From Calycina herbarum (Eukaryota > Ascomycota > Leotiomycetes > Helotiales > Pezizellaceae), in NCBI GenBank assembly GCA_001414485.1, contig LLEY01000022.1, positions 62,001 to 126,000 of the forward strand: 64,000 nucleotides of DNA, read 5' to 3'. Below the pieces are notes generated by a model. The model saw only the letters and a program-made list of their open reading frames with translations. It was not told the DNA's origin and did no database searches. Shown here piece by piece: positions 23,860 to 34,469 of the stretch. Within the stretch, counting starts at the first letter, position 1; each line of letters starts with the position of its first letter. The position numbers and the translations under genes were made by a program.

Positions 23860-25388
23860 ATGGGTCCATCACCAATCCCTGTCCCAAATTCGATGACATC
23901 TTTCTGGATGACAGAGCCTCATCCGCTAGATGATCACCGAACCACTCCAGATCTTCCTCCCGAGGTCGATATTGCAGTCATTGGAGCGGGCTATGCAGGT
24001 GTATCAACAGTGCATCATATTCTAAACATCTGCAAGGATCAAGAAATACCGATACCCCAAATGGTCATTCTCGAAGCCCGGCAGGCCTGCTCGGGAGCCA
24101 CAGGACGAAACGGTATATCGTGAATCCTTTTCTTCTGTAACGCAACGCATATCTGACGTTCTTAATAAAGGTGGTCATATGAAACCAGATCCTTTCATCA
24201 TATCCGCCGGTCTAATCGAAACATAAAATTCCAAGATCGCTTCCGAGTGCGCTGAGTTCGAGTTAGCACATATATCGGCTATCAAGTCGCTCGTTGAAGA
24301 GGATAATATCAACTGCAGCTTCGTCTTAACCCGGACAATGGATATCTTCATGTCTGAGAAGGTGTGTAAGGCAATGCTGGAGAAATTGGACCTCGCCAGG
24401 AAGAATAGTCTAAAAGTCATGGACGACGTCTACTCAGTACAGGGTGCGGAAGCAGAACAGGTAAGTCCGCTTCCAAAAATACCACAATAAACATATTTAC
24501 CTTTTCAAAGTTTACCGGTGTAAAGGGTGCCAAGGGCTGTCTTACCTACTCGACTGCACATTTGTCGGCAAACAAGTTCGTGCTCCATCTGCTCTCGAAG
24601 AGCATTGATGCAGGAGTAAATCTGCAGACTCACACACCGGTGAAAACCACTTCAAAATCACCAGACGTAGATGGGTTCTTCTCCATATCCACCCCTCGTG
24701 GTGTTGTGCGAGCTAGGAAGATTGTTTATGCAACCAACGGGTATACATCTTCCATTCTTCCCGAGTATGTCGACAAGATTGTGCCCGTGCGTGGCATCTG
24801 TAGTCATATCGTTGTACCCAGGGAAAAACAGCCTGCCCCATTGTTACAAAATCGTACACGGTTTATTGGTCTCCAGCAGAGTACGACTACTTGATCCCTC
24901 GTTTTGATGGCAGTATCGTCCTCGGAAAGTCCAAGTCCAAAAAGTACGGTGATTTGGAAAGCTGGTACAACAATATCAATGATGACAGCTTGATTGATGG
25001 AGCAGCATCTTCTATCGACGGATATATGCAACGCAACTTTCAAGGATGGGAGAACAGTGGAGCATACACCAAGGAGATATGGGCTGGTAGTAAGTGCACC
25101 CATTCGTTATCAATCGTTCACAATGATTGACAGAGACTTACGATTTGTGAAGTTATGGGTTACTCAACGGACAGTTTACCTCATGTAGGTCCTATCCCTG
25201 GTCGACAGAAGCAATACATATTGGCGGGATTTACTGGAAATGGAATGCCGCTTGGATTTTAAAGTGGAAAGGCTGTCGCGTCAATGGTTTTGAAGGGGAA
25301 ACCATTCGAGAGCACTGGGATTCCATCGGTCTTTAAAACAACGCAGGATAGGCTTGAAGACAAACGCAATCTTACACTGAAAGGATGA
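23860..25388 (+). pseudogene. FAD-dependent amino-acid/amine oxidase-like (DAO family) pseudogene
   Basis: An FAD-binding Rossmann start is visible (VDIAVIGAGYAGVSTVHHI, the GxGxxG motif), followed by LEARQACSGATGRNGGHMKP, typical of fungal DAO-family oxidoreductases. Introns are inferred at about 24112-24171 and 24461-24511, plus one in the C-terminal part near 25090-25150. Later family motifs are EYDYLIPRFDGSIVLG and YILAGFTGNGMPLG. Lesions: an in-frame TAA at 24224-24226, a one-base deletion in the AAAA run near 24848-24851 that shifts frame, and a TAA at 25260-25262 just before SGKAVASMV. Three independent lesions make it a pseudogene. Substrate cannot be told. Confidence 0.8.
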
Positions 25389-25751
25389 AATGCGTCGTAA
25401 AGTACAGCCTATCCGCAAATCTGATCAATCACATCGACTTTTCTACAATTACCACTTTTACCGAAAAGGCCTCGAAAGAACACCAGAGTGGGACAAAGAT
25501 TTCAAATTTGGCATTTTCAATTTGAATTTCCAGTGACTGAGATCCGCTAATTTCAATGCTGTATGTCGTAAATGTTCCATCTCACCTAGGGAAAATAACA
25601 ATCTTGTATACCCAGCTTGTTTGCGGTCTTTTTGATTTCCAGAGGTTGCCTAGGTGATGGCATACTGACTCTTTGAGCGAAAACTACCACCGTACTGTAT
25701 GTTGTTAGATCCACACAACAAAGGATAGTAGCATTGATCACATCCAAATGA

Positions 25752-27340
25752 ATGCCTCCTACGTTCAATCTCAGCACTCGGCCACCGCCCGACCTGCCAA
25801 GATTTCTTCCTTGGTTTCGAGACCAACAAGACAATGGCAGCTGTAGATCATGGCATATCGAGACTACAACGTCGGGAGACGATGCGCATTTCTTTCTTAT
25901 GCCTACTAGCACTCCTCGCACCAATCCCAAATCCAACAAAATCATTCCGGCTGCCGCATGGGACAACGTCCAGGCTATTGGCTACTTCTGTCTGGACAAG
26001 TCTACCCCAACCTCCCATCAAGAGGGATTCGAACGCCTCCGCGACCACGCTCAACGAGTTTTCCAGAAACAACCTACTCGCCTCTACCTACACGGTTTCT
26101 ACGTCCACAAGTCCCTTATAGAAACATAGGTCTGGGATCGGTCTGGCGCATACCGATACCGTCAAGCATTTGATTGGGAGCCAGCGCGCTTCTCCTCTCT
26201 TCTACTTATCTACTGCTCGATTACAGAGAAAGAGTTAGGAATCTGCGATATCATCAAAAGTGACCAAGGTAGTCGCCGCTACATTTCAGTCTCCTCCTCC
26301 TCTCTGCCAGAGCGCCTCTATCTCGAAAATCAACCGCTTTTCGCTTCTGAAGATATTATCGGTGATGGGACGACCTGTTATTACGCTAGAACCGCGGCTT
26401 CAGAAAGACCGGGGTATGTCGTCAAGTTTAAGTGGATCCTAGCAAATCAACCGCCAGAGGACAAGTTATTATGGCGGGCCAAGGAGAGGAAGGTCTGGGG
26501 TATAGTTTCACTTGACTATAAAATACCAATTGGCAGTACAAGGGAGCTTCGTCGAACTGCTGTCAAAGTTGGTCTACAAAAAAGCTTTGTACCGACGTAA
26601 CACGGCTCCGAGGACATTGAGGATCATGTGTTCCTCTGCCTTGTCATATCTCCCGCGGGCAGACCTCTTTCAACGTTCGCAAACCCCCAAGAATTACTTC
26701 TTGTACTGCGAGAGATGCAATCAAAGCCCATCGGTCACTCCTGCAAGTCGCTGGACTCCTCCACCAAGACATCTCACCAAACAACATTATCATCACACAT
26801 CCCCAGCACTCAAGCGATCCTTATGGAATCTTAATCGATCTCGACGCAGCAATGGATCTAGAGGACACTAGACCGCGGATCTTAGGCGAGGTAGTTGGCA
26901 CTCGACCCTTTATGGCTATCGGGGTTCTCGAAGCAGAACCACATACCTACCGCCACGACTTGGAGTCCTTCCTCTATGCATTTCTTGATACTGTCCTCTC
27001 GGACCCGAACCTAGACGAACGAGACCTATCAAAAGCAAGTACACTCCGAGATCAATGGGCTCAGGGAGACTGGGATGAATCAATCGAGATAAAATCTCGC
27101 CATATGAAGGAAGAGTACTTTACTACAGTTATCCTCTCAAAGTTTCCGCCACGATTTCATGCGATGAAGACAATTGCTAGAGAGTTAAGGTCGATTTTGT
27201 TTGAGCAAATAGATAGTAATAGTAATCACATGAAATTGTGGACGGGAACTGATAGCGAGGTAGAGAGGATGAATGCGATGTATGATAGTTTTATTGGAGC
27301 TTTCGATACGTGGAGATTGAGGGTATACGATTTAGAATAG
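25752..27340 (+). pseudogene. FunK1 fungal-type protein kinase pseudogene
   Basis: FunK1 kinases are a fungal-specific family of eukaryotic-like protein kinases. Family signatures occur in order: WDRSGAY after an in-frame TAG (26127-26129), the N-lobe YVVKFKWILANQPPEDKLLW with AKERKVWG, then VISPAGRPLSTF, the catalytic loop LLHQDISPNNI, GILIDLDAAMDLE (DFG-like LDA), and GTRPFMAIGVLE with HTYRHDLESFLYAF. Lesions: TAG at 26127, TAA at 26598-26600, and an extra GA at about 26712-26713 in a GAGAGA run, which moves the frame before the catalytic loop. The catalytic residues themselves are still readable. No introns are needed. Confidence 0.88.
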
Positions 27341-27428
27341 CGTGATAGAATAAAATCTTTAAAAATTATTCTTGTACTAGAGTCCAAAGCTTCTTGCCTT
27401 GAAAAGCCACACACATCAAGCAATTGAG

Positions 27429-28510
27429 CTACTCAATTGTTAGACGCCAACCTCTGTTTATTTGTAGTAAAGGAATAATTATTTCAGTGTGGGAACTGGC
27501 CAGTAGTCTCTTGGCCCTTTCGTAGAGAATCTTTGATCCACCCGTTTCTGGGGAAAAGAAAAACATAACTATCAAGATCAAGCTGCAAAGCCAAGTAAAG
27601 ACCCAGATAGTCCACCTCCAGCCCACCGCAGGAATGATGAATCCTCCGATGACTGGACCAAATATAGGGCCGAGAAGGCCGGCTGAAGACCAGATAACCA
27701 CGATGTACAGGACTTGTAGTTGGGTATAAATATCAACGACTGTATTGCCACCATTTGACAAACAAGGGCTGCCATAGAAACCTGTAATCCATCGAAACAC
27801 CAAGAATACTGCCACATTTGGTGCAAAACCAACAGCGAGCTGAAAGAGAACGAACAGCAGCAGGGTCCAGAAATAGATACCTGCACGACCAACTTTTGGT
27901 ATTTCGGAGAGTGGTGACCACAGCATTGGACCGACACCATACCCACTAGTGAAAACGTTAGTATTGACTCTCCACTTTCGACGGGCGAGACAGTTTGGGG
28001 GTATCCTTATAAAGTGAAGAGTGAGAGTCCCAAAACTGCAACCTCTTGACTGACTCCAAATTATTGCATCAGGGGCGATTCTCCAGGAGTATATATGGAA
28101 CTTGCAATGTAAACACCGTAATTGAGAAGACACATTTGGAAGATGACAAAGTGTTTCATGTTGTTAGGCCAATTTTGTGCGTTCTAGAATTTGGATACCA
28201 AGTCAGTGAAACGAACATTTCAATTGATTTAGGAGGTGTGTACCTCTGGATCACCATCGCCATACCAGCCCACCAATAGCGTATCGTCTGGACCAGTCTT
28301 CTCTCTCTCGGTCTTGGGAGCGTTACTTTCTTCTTTATCTCCCGAGTCATTGCCTGAGATAGCAAGATTTTCCCCATGGATTTGGACCGCCTTTCTCAAT
28401 AGTGTTTGGTCGATCTCATCAGGGTATAGAAAATATCTTTTGCTGGTCACCAGGCGAACAAACTGGCCAAAAATAGTGTCGTGAAGCCTCCAAGACATTT
28501 TGGACATCAT
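27429..28510 (-). pseudogene. MFS multidrug/polyamine-type transporter (DHA1) pseudogene, N-terminal half only
   Basis: Reading the minus strand, the cytosolic N-terminus (VGWYGDGDPE) is joined across an intron at 28184-28243 to NAQNWPNNMKHFVIFQMC and a first membrane span, the usual DHA1 start. Later motifs GYGVGPMLWSPLSEIPKVGR and GPIFGPVIGGFI mark transmembrane segments 2-5. Lesions: a TAA at 28061-28063, a second intron (27946-28010) whose donor reads AT instead of GT although its TACTAAC branch and acceptor are intact, and loss of everything after the sixth span (ends ETGGSKILYERAKRLL then unrelated sequence). Intact members have 12 spans and about 500 residues. Confidence 0.82.
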
Positions 28511-29365
28511 TTACTTGCCGAAATTTGGATGGAATAAGAGCAAAATAAACAAGGCAAATCTTGAGGAAACTCTGTGCTGACGAGCGAAGCAAATAAAAGT
28601 GAGTACGGGACATATTTATGTTTCTGGGGAGTATGAAAAGACAACTCTCCACGATCACCTGCTACAATGTCGATTTCAAAGGTTTTAGATATGTCGTTAA
28701 GACTGGAGCTTCGGATATCGGGGATAACCCTGTGAGTTCACTCTTATTGGTTCAAGGGAGGTTTGTTGCTATGTCATGAAAGTAGGACTTTTGGTTCTTT
28801 AGGTAAATCCGAGCATCATCGCTGAATAATTACTATCAATTCTTAAACAGGTTCAAAAGGAGATAGTTACGGTAAGAACTCTTTGATTCGATATTCTGCT
28901 AAAGTCGTAATATTTACCCTACTGAATCATTGCTATGACTGTTCTTCTTGGGAAAAATACTGACGTAATTGGAGAAGGTCACTCCATTCAATATGCGAGA
29001 ACTCTATCGCCGTAGAAAATAGTATAGAAGCTTGAGGTCAATTGTGTACTTTGTTTCACGGAGTTAATGAATTTATCACCGCTTGAGAAACCAGCATCCA
29101 CAAAGGACACCGAGACACTCACCTTTAGATAAATAACTTGTATCTCTTATCGCAGTCAACAATTTCAACGAATTTGTCATTTTGTCATTTCTAGGTCACG
29201 TGTTCGCATGTTCTGAAACTATTTGACCTCTTTTTCAGATTTCAGGAATAGCTTTTCTGCAACTTCCACTACATCTCTAGCTGAGTATCTCTACAAGAAA
29301 TGGTAAATCTAGGAGATATCACGGTGTATGGAAAGGAGCTATAAAAAATCTGCATTTTGAGACAC
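28511..29365. other. Intergenic stretch, nothing recognised
   Basis: No frame, repeat or structured element on either strand could be supported between the MFS remnant and the start of the satellite array. Confidence 0.4.
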
Positions 29366-32300
29366 TTGTTGCATCGCGATACAGTTCCTAAAAAATTGGG
29401 ATTTTGATCTTGTTCCTGTTGTATTTCGTGGTACTCTTAATCTATCTTGGAGAGTATTATTTTCCTCTTACGGGGGGACGGAGGGAAATTTAGTCATTTC
29501 TGGATTCGTGTTGAGTTTTGTTGCATGTCGTAGAATTTTTCATTTTAAACTTGAGGTTAAGCTCTCCGAAATATCCCTAAACCCCTGCCAGGAGGGTGGT
29601 CTCTTTCCGCTTCCTGCTGGTTCTGTTGCACATCGTGTAAGTTTAAATTTATCTTTGAAATTATGGACTTCGTATTATAGTTTGCAAATACTTGAACTCT
29701 CTAATGAAGTGACGGCAACCAGGTCGTTTTGGGCGCCTGTATATTTCTGTTGGACTTTGAGAAAACAACTAATATACTTCATTATCTCTCGTTCCCCTCC
29801 TCTTTCCCAATCGGATTCGTACACTCCCTAGGCTTTCAATACTTGCTACCCTTGCCCGCCGAAAGCGATGCTCTTTAGGGTGCGAATAAAAGTCTGTTGC
29901 ATCTCGCGAAAAGAACCAATTTATTCTAGATTTTCTACTTTCCCAATTCGATCACGGAAGACCCGAGCTGCTGGATATCTCATATACAACGGTACACACT
30001 CCCCAGATAGGTACCCTTAAAGCCTTCTGTTGCAAATCGCACTTTTCTTTAATATATTCTAGTTTCCTAATCGGGTATTCCATTTCCCAACACGGTTTTC
30101 TAAATCTTGGAGCATCCATGCACAACACCTGGGCCATACCGGCGCAACCCAAGCCACCAAGGCTTTTTTCAACTTCCCAGCTCTCGGAATTTCATTGCAC
30201 GTCGCAAAAATAGTTAATATATTTCTCCCCCTCCCTTTTTTACTTGTCACATTCCTAATCCACCATCATTTTGCCAAATTGGTGATGCTGGGGATCCTTC
30301 ATCCGAATCGGGAAATACAAATTTCAAGTCATCAATGCATCCCTCGCTCGCTTGACCGAGCCCGAACCCTACATCGATTTTCTAGAAGCTGTGGGTGCTT
30401 ATTTTCTTTGGGTTTTGTTGCACTTCGTAGCAATGTTTAATTTTTTGTGAGATTGTTGATTTCCTGATGCAGCATTCGGTGTGACTTTAAGCTCCGATTT
30501 TTAATGTATGATGGCAGACAAGTCACCATTGAGTACGTGAGCATTCTTCTTTGGGCTTTCTGTGAGATGTTGTTGCATTTCGCTGAATTCCTTAATTTGT
30601 ATGGAAGGCCGATCTTCCCCGATTGGGACTGCGGTCGCGAGTTTAGAAGGATAGCGCCTGGGTAGACTTTTGATATATGACGAAGTCAACTTGGGCTACT
30701 CACGGAACTTTTACTCTTCGGGACTTCTGTGAATCATTTGTTGCTCATCGCAGAATTGTTTAATATATTTAGAGGGTTGATTATTCTGGATCGAGTCTCC
30801 CTTCAAGCTTCCAGAATTTAAAAGTTGATACATCAAGAAGCTATGATGTCAATTCGTTGGGAACTTACGCTCTTTTGAAACTCTGTGTGATATTGTTGCA
30901 CGTCGCGAAATTCTTTGATTTATATCCAAAGCTGATCATTCCTAATGAAGCTGTCTGAAAAGTTTTCAGAGACCGAAAATTGACATAAACTATGAAGAAG
31001 ATCAGAAGGAGCATCTTCCCATTTAAGTTTTCTACAAGATACTGTCGCACATCGCGAAAAGATTTAATCTATCTGTGAAATGAGGACTTCCTTCTTCAAG
31101 TAAAGTTCTTCCAGGACACAGACTTTCAATATATGATACAACTTGATAAAGAGGGTGGCCACGTCAGAGTAGAGCCTGACATGTAAATCATATGTGAACC
31201 CATTTTGTAAAAGTCTATATCGACGAAATTAGCAACTCTGATTCGCCGATTATGCTGAATTTTAAGGCTGAGCCGTATTATGAATTGACAGGCGCTACTC
31301 CGATGGGGCCACCCTCTTTACTCACAGACAAGAATACCTGGTGTATAGAATTCATTGCACATCGCAAAATTTTCTAATATAAAACCAAAAACCCACCACA
31401 TTTTCAATCCAGCAAATCTCTCACATATCAGAAGTTTCGTTGCATGTCGCGAAAATCTTTAATTTGCATCTGAGATTACTTGTTCTCCCTTTCCAGTTAG
31501 AGCAGCCTTGTAAGCCCATTATTGGCTTCCATGCATGGGGGAGTAAACAACAAGCAACCGGGGAATTCTTTTGTTGCACATCGCAAAAATCTTTAATTTA
31601 TTTCCCTGCACTCTGTTCCATATATTCCTGAATTAGATCCAGCAAATGATAATACTCCAGAAGTCTGTGATAATCAAGTTGAAGTTATGGAGTAACGTAA
31701 CATAATTATAAATAATAAATCCCAATTTTCTAGTCTTTTCGTAAATCTTTTTGTTTGATGTGATTATGCTAATTTGCTAAACACTCAGGATAATTTATTT
31801 CATCAGAAAGATATAGGGTGACAGCTAAAACTATGATCAATGCATTCCCGGTACCTCCTCAACCCTCCCCTCGAATTCGTCATTTCCCAAGCTCCTAGGA
31901 TTCTGTTGCACATAGCAAAAATCTTTACTATATTTTTAAAATGAGAGATTTCCTATTCCATCTATCTCATAAGCTTCCAGAAGAAAGAAAATTCCAAAAA
32001 ATCGATATATGACGTACAAACCATCGCGAGCAGAACACACACCTCCCCGGAGGTTTGACCACACGTCAAATCCAAATATTCGAGATTTCATTGCACATCG
32101 CAAAAATCTTTAATATATTCTTAAAAATAGAAACTTCCTAATTCAGCCTTTTCCTCCCTGTTAATAAGCATCTAGAAGTAAAAGGCAAGGAATCGGAGAA
32201 GAAACAATACATGGCGTACAATCCCTGTCCCTTTCCCGTCCCCCTATCCCTTACAAAACCCGAGTCCTCGGAATTTCATTGCACGTCGCAAAATTCTTTA

Positions 32301-33440
32301 ATATATTTTTAAAATGAGAAGTTTCCTAATTCAGTGTCCTTGGAAACTTCTAGAAAGGTTGAAGATCCAAAAAAATCAATATATGACGTATAATCCTACG
32401 TACAAGATCTATACTGAGCGTACTATTACATCCACCAGCTGAACCCCCACCACCCCCCCCGAAATATTGATTTTTAACATCCACCTTCCATGCATTTACC
32501 TAAACTATATTCAAGTGTTTTATTGTTGCACGTCGCGATTTTTAAGGCTATTTATTCCTCCTATGGGATCATTGTGTTTGTTAGCTTTGAATGCTTTGAT
32601 ACCCATCTCCATCTATCGCATAGCTTTGAGATTTCTCTCCACCCCTCCCCCTCCACAAAAATGTTGATTTTCCACTTATTTGGAAGGATAGATCGAAAGA
32701 ATGATTTTTTGTTGCATATCGCAATTTTTAGGTGTATTTATTCCCCCTATGAGAGTTCTTCCAAGTTGCTTTGATATATATGTTATCGCAAATACAAACC
32801 CCACCACGTCCCGAAATATTGATTTTTAAACTCCGTCCTTCTAGAAAATAAAATAGATTCTTGCAACTCTTCTGTTGTTCCAAATCGCAGTTTTTTAGGC
32901 GTATTTCTCCCCCCCCCCCCCTATGAACGTCCTACCTGCCATCAATTTCTAGTTGCATTGTATTGCATTGATATCTTTCTCACCTAAATCCCCGAAAGAA
33001 TCCACACCGAGAAAATTCTCACCGAGGCACTCCCCCGAAGCTAACGATTTTTGAAATTCCTATGTTCCAGATATGAAAGAAGTTTTTTAATTGTTGCAAG
33101 TCGTAATTTTTAAGCCTATTTATTCCCCCAATTACAATCCCCCTTCCATCGTTTTACAATTGCATTGTTCTCCCATTTACACCCCGCCCCCAACCGACGC
33201 CACCACCGGAATATCAATTTAGTTCTGAATATTCATTGCACATCGCACATTTGTCTTCTATATTTGTTCCCCCAATTGAAATTCTTTCTTTCCCTTATTG
33301 CAAGTTGCACCCTTAAAGAATGCGGCATTCGGAAAATCGCCGAAATTTCGACTTAATGTCCAACACTCCTTCCTCTATTTCTGTAGCTAAAATCTGGCAT
33401 TGTTGCAAATCGCAAAATTCTCATCTATATTTGTTCACCC
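29366..33440 (+). repeat. Degenerate ~165-bp satellite with conserved TTGCAnnTCGCAA core (array B)
   Basis: About 24 units in the same orientation carry a core close to TTGTTGCACATCGCAAAA, usually followed by a CTTTAATATATTT tract. Core starts are near 29366, 29415, 29518, 29624, 29893, 30027, 30192, 30415, 30569, 30738, 30893, 31041, 31351, 31437, 31571, 31903, 32087, 32275, 32522, 32709, 32871, 33091, 33231 and 33398. After removing the inserted MITE, the mean spacing from 29518 on is about 165-170 bp. Two weaker boxes recur between cores: TTTCCTAATTCAG about 20-30 bp downstream and GATATATGACGTACAA about 80-100 bp downstream. The spacers are otherwise highly diverged. No coding frame is maintained. 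Confidence 0.85.
31149..31318. mobile_element. 170-bp MITE inside the satellite array
   Basis: Imperfect inverted repeats of about 35 bp (5 mismatches) begin AAGAGGGTGGCC at 31149 and end GGCCACCCTCTT at 31318. TA is duplicated on both sides (31147-31148 and 31319-31320). Removing it with one TA restores a normal ~138-bp spacing between the flanking array cores at 31041 and 31351. There is no coding capacity; mobilisation would need a Tc1/mariner-type transposase in trans. Confidence 0.75.
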
Positions 33441-34469
33441 TATTAAATCATCCAATTCATTCCAACAGTCTTTTTTAAGATGTGCTGATAGAAATTTGTT
33501 CGCATGAATATTGAAGTTGCATTGACGATGTATTTTACGAGATTTAGGGGGTTACCCGTTTGGTGGGGCTGACGTCGAACTCGGGAAACCCAATGGACGA
33601 ATGAAAGGTGCGTAATCTATTCTATATATAGATAATATAAGAGATAGAATGCTGCAATCAATGTTTGATTTTACAAATTGTGTACGAGTTATGTTTAATT
33701 GAAGAAGGGAATTAGGTGGTATACTTCTGTCTCCCGCCGCTGCAGGGAAATGACATCATATTAACTCCGTATCAAAGTCACAAAATAAATGGAAAATAAA
33801 GTCCGTTGGAATGATTACTACAAGTAATTAGAGTGATCTTCTATCATCAACACTTTGGTGCTTCTTTTTTTGTCATTTGAAATGTTGACATTACCTTGAG
33901 GTACTGCCCTGCCCCTTGAAAGAGCTCGTCTAATGATTTCCTTGGTAAAGTACATCCAGCACCACTGGGAAAGATGGTGAACACATTTTGAAGTAGCCAC
34001 CGCCAATTCAAGAATCTATCTTCTGAAATCTACATTCGAGGTAAGAGAAAATTCATTAGAACGATCACGTGTCCAAACTTGAGCCTTAAATACGAGGCGG
34101 AAGTTACTTGATACCCCCGCATTGCTTCATTGCTGGTCGAGACCGGCGTCATCGAAACCCCACGAGATCGTGAAGAGGGCAGTTGAAGCTACACCTGTGG
34201 CAATGCAAAGGGGCTAACAGAAACTTGGAACTCTGAACGATGAATCAGCTTTGAGAAGCCCACCGCCAACGATAGGAAGCTATCCGGGGTTCCGACGTGC
34301 CACAGTTAGGTTGACCAGCGAATGCTCTCATTCTTTCTCCTTTGTCCTCTGTCGTCAATTGCCTCAGCTATTCTTTCCATTAGCCGCGACTTCCCCTCTC
34401 TATCTCTCCCTGTATCTTCTCCCACGATAGCTCCCAAATCGATCATCAATTGGCCTAGGGCTTAACAAA
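33441..34469. other. Intergenic region upstream of the GH15 gene
   Basis: No gene is supported. The last ~150 bp before 34470 is CT-rich (CTCTCTATCTCTCCCTG near 34395), like a fungal core promoter and leader, and probably belongs to the GH15 gene. Confidence 0.4.

Noticed and set aside
21675..28510. Sequencing or assembly error as the cause of the broken genes
   Set aside because: Several lesions are in-frame stops or a changed splice donor, not homopolymer indels, and neighbouring multi-exon genes close perfectly.
29366..33440. CRISPR-like array
   Set aside because: Cores are short and degenerate with spacing from about 50 to over 300 bp, the DNA is clearly eukaryotic with spliceosomal introns, and there are no cas genes.
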